Below, piece after piece: positions 18,788 through 27,223 of a DNA stretch of 62,929 nt. The translations under genes and the position numbers were made by a program. The notes beneath the pieces were generated by a model that saw nothing but the letters and a program-made list of their open reading frames with translations, did no database searches and had not been told where the DNA came from. Source of the DNA: Streptosporangiaceae bacterium. Its GTDB lineage: Bacteria; Actinomycetota; Actinomycetes; Streptosporangiales; Streptosporangiaceae. Location of the stretch: NCBI GenBank assembly GCA_025934375.1, contig JAICYD010000024.1:1-62929 (forward strand), read 5' to 3'. Numbering within the stretch: position 1 is the stretch's first letter; each line of letters opens with the position of its first letter.

Positions 18788-18900
18788 GGTGCTATTTAGG
18801 CCCGGTGCTTAGCTGAACAGGGTGCTACCTAAACAGGGTGCGAGCCAAACAGGGTGCGAGCCAAACAGGGTGCGAGCCAAACAGGGTGCGAGCCGAATCC
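18788..18900. repeat. 16-bp tandem repeat, about seven copies, upstream of the GMC fusion gene
   Basis: Units begin at 18788, 18804, 18821, 18837, 18853, 18869 and 18885. The core is GGTGCGAGCCAAACAG; three central copies are identical and the outer ones are diverged. Because 16 is not a multiple of three, the array cannot encode a regular peptide repeat. It ends 14 bp before the start codon at 18915. Its core GGTG..AGCC.AACAG recurs on the far side of the same gene at 22641-22710. Confidence 0.85.
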
Positions 18901-18914
18901 GACAGGAAGCCTCA

Positions 18915-21900
18915 ATGAGCACGCTATCACGCCCCATCGATGAGATGAAGGCCCACTACACGGCGGTGGTCGTGGGCTCTGGGTATGGCGGGGCGATCGT
19001 GGCGATGAGGATCGCGCGGGCGGGTCGCGATGTCGCCATCCTGGAGCGCGGAAAGGAAATGCATCCGGGCGACTACCCGGATTCGGCGCTGTCGGCGGCG
19101 CGGGAGATGCAGATTCACACGGCCAAGGCCGACCACGGGTCGGCGACGGGAATGTTCGACTTCCGCGTGGGGCCTGACATCACCACCTTGGTAGGCTGCG
19201 GGCTGGGGGGCACGTCGCTGATCAACGCCAACGTGGCCCTCGAGCCCAGCGAGGTGACCTTCGCCGACGAGCGGTGGCCGGCGGCGCTGCGGGACCATCC
19301 CGGGGTCTTGAAGCCGTTCATGCAGGCGGCCAGGGAGATGCTCGGGTCGACTCCGTACCCGCGGACCTGGCCCGTCCCGCCCAAGCTGGCGGCGCTGGAG
19401 CGGGCGGCGGCGGCCCTGGGCCGGGAGGTGACCCGCCCGGACATCAACGTGACCTTCGTGACCGGGCCCAACGCGGCCGGCGTGGAGCAGAGCGCGTGCC
19501 TGATGTGCGGCGACTGCTGCTCGGGCTGTAACCACGGCGCCAAGAACACCGTCTTGATGAACTACCTGCCCGACGCGCACGCGCACGGCGCGCACGTCTT
19601 CACCGAGGTTGCCGTCCAGTCGGTGCAGCGGTGGCAGGGCAAGTGGCGGGTCGCCTATGACGTGCTGGGCGGCGGGCGCGAGCGCTATGACGACGCCCCG
19701 ACGCAGTTCCTGACGGCCGACGTCGTCGTGCTGGCGGCGGGGACGCTCGGGTCCACGGAGATCCTGCTGCGGTCCCGGGAGCTCGGGCTGGCGGTGTCCG
19801 GCCGGGTCGGGTGCGGGTTCTCCGGCAACGGCGACGTGCTCGCGTTCGCCTACGACACCGACGGGTCGGTGCGGGGCGTCGGCCTCGGCGGGCGCGCTCC
19901 CGACGCCGACAACGCGGTCGGCCCGACGATCACCGGCCTGATCGACTTGCGCTCCCCCGACGCCGACCGGCGCAAGGCGCTGATCATCGAGGATGGCGCG
20001 ATCCCGGGCGCGCTGGCGGCGCTGCTGCCGGTCGCGATGAGCGCGGCCCCCCATGCGAGCCTGGGCCAGAAGGCGGTCTCGATGGCCAGGCGGCTGCGCG
20101 AGGTCGCCTCGATCCCACTGGGCGCCTATCGCGGCCCGGTCGACCGCACCCTGACCTACCTGGTGATGAGCACCGACGATTCCGGCGGGCAGATCGTGCT
20201 CGAGGATGACCGCGTCCAGGTGGTGTGGCCCGAGGTCGGCGACCAGCTGGTCTTCGCGCACGACAACCGGATCCTGGACATGGCCACGAGCGCGCTCGGC
20301 GGGATAGCGACCCCGGACCCGTTGTGGGCCTGGCGGAACGGGCGGTCGCTGATCACCGTGCATCCGCTGGGCGGGTGCGTGATGGCCGATGACGTCGCCG
20401 GCGGCGTGGTCGACCACAAGGGCCAGGTGTTCGACCCGGCCGGCGGGGTGCACGAGGGCCTGTACGTCTGCGACGGCTCGGTCATCCCGGCCGCGCTGGA
20501 CGTCAACCCGCTGCTGACCATCTCCGGCCTGGCCGAGCGGACGGCCGCGATCATGATCGAGGAACGAAAGTGGGGGACTGCTCACGTGATGGATCCCGCG
20601 GCTGTGTCACCGACCACCGTGCCATCGACCACCGTGCCATCGACGGGACCGGAAACCACCGTGCCGCCGACCACAGTGCTGCCGGCCACCGTGCTGCCGG
20701 CCACCGTGCTGCCGGCCACCGTGCCGGCAACTACCGTGCCGCCGGCCACCGTGCTGCCGGCCACCGGGCCGTCGGCCATCGGGCCGCTGGCGCCGGCTGC
20801 CCCGAAGGCTCGCCTCTCGTTCACCGAGCGACTGGCCGGCTTCGTCTCGATGAGCGTCCGTGACGGCTACACCGAAGGGTACGAGCGCGGCCGCGACAGC
20901 GGCGCGAGCGTGGAGCTGCTGCTCACCATCGACTACGACGACGTCCATGAGCTGCTGGACAACCCGGAATGCGGGGCCAGGATCTCCGGGACGGTGGTCG
21001 CGCCGGAGCTGTCACCGCACCGCCTGACCGTCACCGACGGCACCTTCACGCTCCTGGACCGCGACCCGGCGCGGGTGGAGACCTGGCACATGACCTACCG
21101 GATGACCCTGCTGGCCGAAGACGGAAGGCAGTACCTCTTCGAGGGCCACAAGGACCTGCGCAAGGACGGGACCCGCCACGCCTGGACCGAGACCTCCACG
21201 CTGTACACGAGCATCGCCGAGGTGAACGGGGCCGCGCCCGGCATGGGGATCTTGCACCTGAAGCCGGCCGACCTCGGCAAGCTGATCCGCAGCATCGAGG
21301 TCGAGGGCGTCCCCCGCAAGCAGAAGGGAGAGTACCGGCGCGCGTTCTTGAAGCTGTTCGCGGTCGAGATGGTGCACATCTACGGCGGCGCGGCCGATGA
21401 GGCCGGCGCGTTCCCGAGCGCGCCGAGGCCGGCGCCCCCGGTCCGCGAGCCGAAGGAGCCGGACGGCATCTGGTGGTGCGACAGCGGGCACCAGTGGCAC
21501 GCCGGCCAGTCGCTCGGGGGCGACGCCTTCCTGCGGCTGACGCGGTACAAGGCCGGCGACAAGGGCCCGGTCGTGATGGCCAGCGGCTTCGGCATGTCGT
21601 CCCACTCGTTCCTGGCGCCGACGATTGAGGAGAACCTCGCGGAGTTCCTGGCCCGGGCGGGCTATGACGTCTGGCTGTTCGACTACCGGGCGGGAATCGA
21701 CTTGCCGTCGGCGGGAACCGAGTTCACGATCGACGACATCGCGCGGGTCGACTGGCCGGTCGCGGTCGCGAAGGTCTGCGAGGAGACCGGCCGGGACGCC
21801 GTGCAGGCGTTCGGGCACTGCGTGGGCTCGGTCTCGCTGCAGATGGCGATCCTGGCCGGCCTGCGGGGGATCCGCACCGCGGTCTGCGCGCAGTTCCCGA

Positions 21901-22610
21901 TGCACCCGGCCAGCTCGGTGTTCAACATCGTCAAGGCGCAGATCCACGCCGCGGACATCCTGGCCGGGCTGGGCGGCGATGGCATGTCGCCGGACAACCG
22001 CCGCTCCCCGCGCAACGAGCTGACCGACATCGCGCTGCGGACCTTGCCGATGCCCGCCGAGGAACGCTGCGGCCAGGCGGTCTGCCGGTGGATCAACGCG
22101 GTCTACGGGTGCACCCACCGGCACGCGCAGCTCAACGACGCGACCCACCTGGCGCTCAACGACATGTTCGGGTTCGGGAACATCGAGTCCATGGAGCACC
22201 TGTCGCTCATGCTGCGCAAGGGCATGGCGGTCACGCACACGGGCGAGATGGACTACTTCGATCACCCCGAGCGCATGGCCGGGACCCGGCTCCTGCTGCT
22301 GCAGGGCATGCAGAACTACATCTTCCACCCGGCCGGCTCGCTGCGGACGTGGCGGTGGCTGCTGTCCAGCAACCGCCAGGGCGAGTACGAGCGCAAGGAG
22401 CTTCCCGGATATGCCCATCTCGACGCGATCGTCGGGAGCCGGGCCGCGATCGACGTGTACCCGTCGATCGCTGCGTTCCTCGGCCGACCATCGCCGTGGC
22501 GCCCGGCCGGCCGACACCGGGGTTTCGGCCGGCCGTGTTGGGGGTGGGGACCGTGGGTGGGGCGCGGTCGGCCGTGGCGGGGGCTCGGCCGACCGCGACG
22601 GCCCCGGTGA
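18915..22610 (+). CDS. GMC (cholesterol oxidase-like) oxidoreductase fused to an alpha/beta hydrolase
   Basis: A 1231-residue fusion starting at ATG 18915, preceded by AGGAAG. Residues 1-550 form a GMC flavoenzyme related to cholesterol oxidase: VVVGSGYGGAIVAMRIARAG near 16, CLMCGDCCSGCNHGAKNT near 195 and HPLGGCVMADD near 483. A Thr/Val/Pro linker of short DNA repeats follows (about 558-630). Then comes an uncharacterised beta-rich domain (about 635-820) and an alpha/beta hydrolase (about 860-1215). The hydrolase nucleophile elbow reads GHCVGS, giving Cys969 where Ser is usual, with a candidate His in GYAHLD near 1170. The natural reading is oxidation of a sterol-like alcohol with the hydrolase acting on a related ester or lactone, but this is inference. 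The C-terminal 40 residues are Arg/Gly/Trp-rich. Confidence 0.88.
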   Translation: MSTLSRPIDEMKAHYTAVVVGSGYGGAIVAMRIARAGRDVAILERGKEMHPGDYPDSALSAAREMQIHTAKADHGSATGMFDFRVGPDITTLVGCGLGGTSLINANVALEPSEVTFADERWPAALRDHPGVLKPFMQAAREMLGSTPYPRTWPVPPKLAALERAAAALGREVTRPDINVTFVTGPNAAGVEQSACLMCGDCCSGCNHGAKNTVLMNYLPDAHAHGAHVFTEVAVQSVQRWQGKWRVAYDVLGGGRERYDDAPTQFLTADVVVLAAGTLGSTEILLRSRELGLAVSGRVGCGFSGNGDVLAFAYDTDGSVRGVGLGGRAPDADNAVGPTITGLIDLRSPDADRRKALIIEDGAIPGALAALLPVAMSAAPHASLGQKAVSMARRLREVASIPLGAYRGPVDRTLTYLVMSTDDSGGQIVLEDDRVQVVWPEVGDQLVFAHDNRILDMATSALGGIATPDPLWAWRNGRSLITVHPLGGCVMADDVAGGVVDHKGQVFDPAGGVHEGLYVCDGSVIPAALDVNPLLTISGLAERTAAIMIEERKWGTAHVMDPAAVSPTTVPSTTVPSTGPETTVPPTTVLPATVLPATVLPATVPATTVPPATVLPATGPSAIGPLAPAAPKARLSFTERLAGFVSMSVRDGYTEGYERGRDSGASVELLLTIDYDDVHELLDNPECGARISGTVVAPELSPHRLTVTDGTFTLLDRDPARVETWHMTYRMTLLAEDGRQYLFEGHKDLRKDGTRHAWTETSTLYTSIAEVNGAAPGMGILHLKPADLGKLIRSIEVEGVPRKQKGEYRRAFLKLFAVEMVHIYGGAADEAGAFPSAPRPAPPVREPKEPDGIWWCDSGHQWHAGQSLGGDAFLRLTRYKAGDKGPVVMASGFGMSSHSFLAPTIEENLAEFLARAGYDVWLFDYRAGIDLPSAGTEFTIDDIARVDWPVAVAKVCEETGRDAVQAFGHCVGSVSLQMAILAGLRGIRTAVCAQFPMHPASSVFNIVKAQIHAADILAGLGGDGMSPDNRRSPRNELTDIALRTLPMPAEERCGQAVCRWINAVYGCTHRHAQLNDATHLALNDMFGFGNIESMEHLSLMLRKGMAVTHTGEMDYFDHPERMAGTRLLLLQGMQNYIFHPAGSLRTWRWLLSSNRQGEYERKELPGYAHLDAIVGSRAAIDVYPSIAAFLGRPSPWRPAGRHRGFGRPCWGWGPWVGRGRPWRGLGRPRRPR

Positions 22611-22640
22611 TCAGCCGCGCGGGCGGAGATAACCCGTACG

Positions 22641-22710
22641 CGGTGTTAGCCGAACAGCGGTGTTAGCCGAACAGCGGTGTTAGCCGTACAGGCGGTGTTA
22701 GCCGAACAAG
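22641..22710. repeat. 17-18-bp tandem repeat, four copies, downstream of the GMC fusion gene
   Basis: Units begin at 22641, 22658, 22675 and 22693 with core CGGTGTTAGCCGAACAG. The stop codon TAA of the convergent regulator (22698-22700) lies inside the last unit. The core matches the 16-bp array at 18788-18900 (GGTG, AGCC, AACAG in the same order and orientation). Confidence 0.85.
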
Positions 22711-25700
22711 CGGTGCCGGTCGCGGATGGCCGCCAGCCCGAGCTCGTCGGCGGTGCGCAGCGCCGATTCGGCGAGCAGGCGTGCCCGCTCGGTGTCGGCC
22801 GGGTGCCCGCGCGCGGACAGCACCCGGCTGTAAGCCGCCTCCGTGAGGGCCGCCAGGGGCCGCGATCCCATGGCCCGGTGGCGGGCGAGCGCGGCCTCCA
22901 GGTGGGCGTCAGCCTCGGGGAGGCGGCCGGCCGTCCCGGCGAGGACCCCGAGCCAGTGGTCGGCGGCGCCGAGGAAGCTGGCCACCCCGAGGGTGGCGTT
23001 GTGCCCGGCGTAGGGGGCGGCCAGGTCGTACAGGACCCGCGCCCACTGCTGGTCGGCGGTCAGGTCGGCGGCGTTGGCGAAGCCCACGATCACGGCCCAC
23101 CACAGGTAGTTGTGGTCGGCCTCCTGCGCGGCGGCGGGCTCCATCCGGTGCAGCAGGGCGGCGGCCCGGTCCCGGGCGCCCGATTCGGCCAGGCACCAGG
23201 CCGTGATGGCTGGCCACGCGATGTTGGCGGGCTCGGCGGCCGATAGCCCCTCAAACAGCGACGCGTAGTGCGCCGCGCGTCCTTGCAGCACCCCCTGCGG
23301 GAACGCCTGCGCGACCGGGATGAGCTGGGCCTGCGGGTGACCGATGCGCTGGAGCTGGCGGGCGAGGTCACCGCCCAGCCGCGCCGCGTCGGCGAACCTG
23401 CCCTCGGTGTTGGCCGCGGTGACGTCCCACATCGCGGCCAGCCGGATGAACTCCGGGTGGCGGACCTGCTCGGCTAGGTTCTTCATCTCACGGGCGGTCG
23501 CCATGGCGGCCGGGTGCCGGGCCTTCTCGAACTGCGCGGCCAGCCGGATCCGCAGCCCTTCCAGCCGCAGCTCCGGGTCGGCGAGCTCCTCGCCGATACC
23601 GAGGATTTCCCCGGCCACGCGGAGGGCGTCGTCGACGTCGCCGGGGCCGTCCAGGGCCCAGCACCGGTGCAGCAAGACGGTGGCCAGCGTCCGCCGGTCG
23701 CCGAGGCCGCGGGCCATGGCCACCGACCGGTCGCTGATCTGGAGCCGCTCGGCGTAGGGGCGCTCGTTGTGCAGCCAGTGGGCCAGCCGGGCCAAGATCG
23801 TGGCGGTCGCCCGGCCGGCCTGCTCGCCGAGCTCGCCCGCCTGCACCAGCGCCTCGGCCAGCAGCGCCTGGGCGCGCCGGTCGGGGGTGACGGTCGCCGG
23901 GAGGATGCCGCCGTAGCCGAGCGCCGCCCGCAGGAACAGCTCGTCGTTGCCCAGGCGGCGGGCGGCGTCGGCCGCCTCGGTGAACCGCTCGTCCCTGGCC
24001 ACGTACTCCCCGGCCCGGTCGTGCGCGCCGGCCAGCTCCAGGAGCAGCTCGATCCGCAGTGACTGGTCCTCGGGCTTGCCGGGCCCGAAGCGGTCGAGCA
24101 GGTCCAGCGCCGACCGGAAGTGCGGCACCGCGACCTCGGCGGCCACCTCGCCCATAGCGCGCTGCCCGGCCAGGCGCTCGTACCTGATCGCCTTCTCGGC
24201 GGTGCCCCGGCTGGCGGCCGCGCCGAAGTGGTGCGCGAGCTCGGCCGGGGAGACGCCCGGGCGGGATTCAAGGATCTCGCCGATCCGCTGGTGCAGCCGG
24301 ATCCGGCGGTTGCGACTCAGCTCCTCGGCGATGACCCGCCTGGTCAGCGCGTGACGGAACCACCACAAGTCCGGCTCGTCGTCCACCTCGGTGATCAGGC
24401 CGGCCCGGGCCGCCTCGTCGAGCAGGTCGACGGTCGCGGCGTCATCCAGCGCGGCCACCGAGGCCACCAGGTCGGTGTCGAACCGCTCGCCGATCACCGA
24501 CGCGATCGCGGCCACCTCGGCGCACCGGTCCGACACGCGCCCCAGGCGGGACCGCACCATGCCGCGCACCGAGTCCGGGATCTCCGCTGGCTCGCTGAAC
24601 CGGACGGCCTCGCGGCCGAACACGCCCCGCTCCGACAGGTGCCGGGCCATCTCCAGCAGGAAGAAGGGATTGCCGGCGGTCTCCCGCTCCAGCTCGGCCA
24701 CCGTCCGCGACTCCGGCTCGCCGAACTTGCGGCCGACGGTGGCCTCCAGCAGCTCGGTGACGGCCTCGTGGCCAAGGCCCCGCAGCGCCACCGGCCGGCA
24801 GTCGATATCGCGGGCCAGCGACGGCAAGACGGCCTCCAGCTCGCTGCCCGCCAGCTCCCGGTCCCGGTACATGGCCACCACCAGCAGCGGGGAGGAGCGC
24901 CGGGCCTGCATCAGGTGCGACAGCAGGTGCAGGGACGGCCGGTCCGCCCACTGCAGGTCATCCAGGACCAGCAGCACCGGGTGCCGGGCCCCCATCCGCG
25001 CCAGCCAGGTGTCCAGCGACTCAAACAGCCGGAACCGCTCGGCCTCGGCCGCGCTCACCGCCGGCGCGGCGGCGGCCCCGATCCGCTGCGCGAGCCCGGG
25101 GAACAGCAGCGCGATCTCCCCGCCGAGGTCGCCCAGGTCCCGGCGCAGCGGCTCCTCGGGGCAGGCGCGCGCGTAATCGGCCAGCGCCTCCCGGAACGCC
25201 CGGTACGCGGCGGGCACGCCCTCCACCCAGCGCCCGTACAGCACCAGGCCCCCGCCGGCCCGCGCGCCGTGGGCCAGCTGCGCCGTCAGCGCGCTCTTCC
25301 CGATCCCCGGCTCCCCGGAAACCAGCGCCAGGACCCGCCGGCCGGCCCGCGCGCTTGACCACGACTCGCGCAAGGCGTCCAGCTCCCGGTCCCGGTTCAC
25401 GAAGTTCCCGCTCGCCGCGGACTCCATCCACACCGAGTTCGAGGCGTCCGCGTCGTCGGCCCGCTCGCCCGCCTCCGCCCTGGCCTGGGCCGCGCGCTGC
25501 GCCTGGGTGGGCATCCCGCGGGCCGCGGCCAGGAACTCCTGGCGCTCGGCCCCGGTCAGGTTCAGGGCCTCGGCCAGCAGCTCGGCGGTGTCCCGGCGCG
25601 CGGTGCGGTTGATGCCGCGCTCCAGGTCGCTGACTGCCCGCGCGCTGACGCTGGCCGCCGTAGCCAGCTCCTCCTGGGTCAATTCGGCCCTGACCCGCAG

Positions 25701-25745
25701 CCGTCGGAGCAATCCCGCGAACCCGAGCGCAGGCTGCATCGCCAT
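22698..25745 (-). CDS. Large XRE-family HTH / AAA ATPase / TPR transcriptional regulator
   Basis: A 1015-residue regulator. ATG 25745 is chosen because AGGAG lies eight bases before it. An XRE helix-turn-helix at residues 10-65 (LTQEELATAASVSARAVSDL) binds DNA. A STAND-type AAA ATPase follows (about 115-450) with Walker A GEPGIGKS at 144-151 and Walker B VLLVLDDLQWAD. The remainder to the C-terminus is helical and TPR-like. It resembles MalT/LAL-type regulators, but the DNA-binding domain is at the N-terminus and there is no C-terminal LuxR domain. Such proteins are usually switched by ligand and ATP binding. Target genes are unknown; its 3' end faces the GMC fusion gene. Confidence 0.9.
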   Translation of the reverse strand: MAMQPALGFAGLLRRLRVRAELTQEELATAASVSARAVSDLERGINRTARRDTAELLAEALNLTGAERQEFLAAARGMPTQAQRAAQARAEAGERADDADASNSVWMESAASGNFVNRDRELDALRESWSSARAGRRVLALVSGEPGIGKSALTAQLAHGARAGGGLVLYGRWVEGVPAAYRAFREALADYARACPEEPLRRDLGDLGGEIALLFPGLAQRIGAAAAPAVSAAEAERFRLFESLDTWLARMGARHPVLLVLDDLQWADRPSLHLLSHLMQARRSSPLLVVAMYRDRELAGSELEAVLPSLARDIDCRPVALRGLGHEAVTELLEATVGRKFGEPESRTVAELERETAGNPFFLLEMARHLSERGVFGREAVRFSEPAEIPDSVRGMVRSRLGRVSDRCAEVAAIASVIGERFDTDLVASVAALDDAATVDLLDEAARAGLITEVDDEPDLWWFRHALTRRVIAEELSRNRRIRLHQRIGEILESRPGVSPAELAHHFGAAASRGTAEKAIRYERLAGQRAMGEVAAEVAVPHFRSALDLLDRFGPGKPEDQSLRIELLLELAGAHDRAGEYVARDERFTEAADAARRLGNDELFLRAALGYGGILPATVTPDRRAQALLAEALVQAGELGEQAGRATATILARLAHWLHNERPYAERLQISDRSVAMARGLGDRRTLATVLLHRCWALDGPGDVDDALRVAGEILGIGEELADPELRLEGLRIRLAAQFEKARHPAAMATAREMKNLAEQVRHPEFIRLAAMWDVTAANTEGRFADAARLGGDLARQLQRIGHPQAQLIPVAQAFPQGVLQGRAAHYASLFEGLSAAEPANIAWPAITAWCLAESGARDRAAALLHRMEPAAAQEADHNYLWWAVIVGFANAADLTADQQWARVLYDLAAPYAGHNATLGVASFLGAADHWLGVLAGTAGRLPEADAHLEAALARHRAMGSRPLAALTEAAYSRVLSARGHPADTERARLLAESALRTADELGLAAIRDRHRLFG

Positions 25746-26029
25746 GCTTGGCACTCCTTTGCAGCTTTCCTGCTCTTCGCTCCCGCTTTACCGGCCGGCG
25801 AGCATTTCGCGCGGATGCCCGGCCGGAACGGGGAACGCCGCCCCGCATCCAGGTTATCGGCGCGGGTGCGTCCGTATCACGCCTTGGCATGAGAACGTTT
25901 GCAGGACGGCCGCGAGTTCCGGCCGGCCGGGATCGCCAATGGCGAGTTCGCTCGCGAGCGTATTCATTAACACGAGGGAATTAATGCCACGAAGAGTGAC
26001 CGGCTGAGAACTGTCAGGGCATTGTCAGC
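25746..26029. other. Intergenic region upstream of the XRE-AAA regulator
   Basis: No gene was seen. Two symmetric elements stand out: the perfect palindrome CGCTCGCGAGCG at 25949-25960, and CATTAA/TTAATG arms at 25965-25970 and 25981-25986 separated by 10 bp, which is unusually AT-rich here. Either could be a regulator site. Confidence 0.45.
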
Positions 26030-26119
26030 GTGCGGTACCTCGGAGTGCGGTACCTCGGAGTGCGGTGCCTCAGAGTCCGGTGCCTACGAGTGCGGTGCCT
26101 CAGCGTGCGGTGCCTTAAA
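26030..26119. repeat. 15-bp tandem repeat, six copies, overlapping the end of the amidase gene
   Basis: Units begin at 26030, 26045, 26060, 26075, 26090 and 26105 with core GTGCGGTRCCTCGGA. The TAA stop of the amidase (26115-26117, minus strand) lies in the unit nearest the gene. Copies far from the gene are the most alike. Confidence 0.85.
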
Positions 26120-27131
26120 GTGCGGTGGCGAGGTCCTTGAGGTGGTCGTGCAGGGTGCCGTAGGCGCGGGCGGGCAGGTAGCGCTTGGGCATCTTGGCGA
26201 TGGAGGTGTAGTTCGTGTCGCAGACGTTGGCGAGCGGGGACTCCACCGCCTGCGTGACGAACTGGTAAGCGTCGAGCTTGTGCAGGCCGCACAACTGCGC
26301 CACCCAGGTCACCATGTCGTGCTGGGCGACGCGGAACGCGTCCTCCAGCGGGCGGGCGGACCCGGCCGACATGATGTAGGCGTCGTTTTCCAGCCGTGGC
26401 CACGGCGTCGCCGGGACGCCCGAGCCGTCCCCCTTGATCAGGTCGACGATGAGGACCGTGTTCATCGCGCACTCGACCGCGACGCCACAGGTCTCGCCCT
26501 CGCCCTGCCGGGCGTGCCCGTCGCCGAGCGACAGCAGCGCGCCGGGGACGTTCACGCCCAGGTAGCAGGTCGTCCCGGCGCGCATCTCGGGGGTGTCCAT
26601 GTTCCCGCCGAACGCGTCGGGGACCAGCGCCGAGCGCACCTCGCCGCCGGCCGGGGCCACGCCGACCGTGCCGTGCATGGGGTTCAGCGGCAAGTCAGCG
26701 GTGAAGTCCGACTTCTTGGCGGTGAACCGGCACAGCTGCTTGTCCCGGTCGAGCTGCCAGATCCACATGAGCTCCTCAAGGGGGTCGTTGAGCAGCGCCG
26801 TCAGGTGGGTCCCGGTGAGCGCGCCGAACAACGGCACCGTGGTCGACGCCCCCCAGTCGCGGGCCGGGGACAGCGACACGAAGTGGACCGCCACGGTGTC
26901 GCCGGGCTCGGCGCCCTCGATGTAGAACGGCCCGGTCTGCGGGTTGAGGCCGGTGATGTTCAGCCGCGACACCAGGTCGTCGGGGCCGCTCACCCGCCCG
27001 GCGAAGCAGTCCTCGGTGTACACCTCCAGCACGGCCGGGGTCTTGATCCGCATGACCGGGGGAGCGCCGCCGAACGTCCAGGCGTATTCCCCGGCGGCCG
27101 GCCGGTAGGTGATCACGTCCAAATCGCTCAC
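26115..27131 (-). CDS. Acetamidase/formamidase family protein
   Basis: A 338-residue enzyme of the FmdA/AmdA family, which hydrolyses formamide or short amides to ammonia and the acid. It starts at GTG 27131 with GAAAGG upstream. Family features are YTEDCFAGRVSGPDD near residue 38, GAEPGDTVAVHF near 73, the Met/His-rich LNPMHGTVGVAP near 150, and DAFGGNMDTPEMRAG with LSLGDGHARQGEGE in the metal-binding half (about 172-212). Length is usual for the smaller members of the family. It is transcribed divergently from the AAA+ ATPase across a short region with a palindrome. The exact amide substrate is unknown. Confidence 0.85.
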   Translation of the reverse strand: MSDLDVITYRPAAGEYAWTFGGAPPVMRIKTPAVLEVYTEDCFAGRVSGPDDLVSRLNITGLNPQTGPFYIEGAEPGDTVAVHFVSLSPARDWGASTTVPLFGALTGTHLTALLNDPLEELMWIWQLDRDKQLCRFTAKKSDFTADLPLNPMHGTVGVAPAGGEVRSALVPDAFGGNMDTPEMRAGTTCYLGVNVPGALLSLGDGHARQGEGETCGVAVECAMNTVLIVDLIKGDGSGVPATPWPRLENDAYIMSAGSARPLEDAFRVAQHDMVTWVAQLCGLHKLDAYQFVTQAVESPLANVCDTNYTSIAKMPKRYLPARAYGTLHDHLKDLATAL

Positions 27132-27189
27132 GGTTGCGCCTTTCGAGGTTGTTATCGCCCAGGTAAATGATCGCCGGCCGCCGCTAACT

Positions 27190-27201
27190 CGGGTATACCC
27201 G
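27190..27201. promoter_or_regulatory. Palindrome in the divergent amidase/AAA+ promoter region
   Basis: CGGGTATACCCG is a perfect 12-bp palindrome 23 bp before the ATPase start and 59 bp from the amidase start. Its place in a 92-bp divergent gap fits an operator serving both genes. Confidence 0.4.
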
Positions 27202-27223
27202 GCCCCCGGTTGGCAATCGAGAT

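Noticed and set aside
19499..19552. 4Fe-4S ferredoxin site in the GMC oxidoreductase (CLMCGDCCSGC)
   Set aside because: The Cys cluster resembles a ferredoxin motif, but this position is Cys-rich in the cholesterol oxidase-like GMC group as a whole, so it is not evidence for an added Fe-S cluster here.
18927..20585. 552-codon minus-strand frame opposite the GMC oxidoreductase
   Set aside because: No recognisable motif or start; the GMC reading is unambiguous.
21012..22517. 501-codon minus-strand frame opposite the hydrolase part of the GMC fusion
   Set aside because: Arg/Val/Gly-rich shadow of the coding strand.
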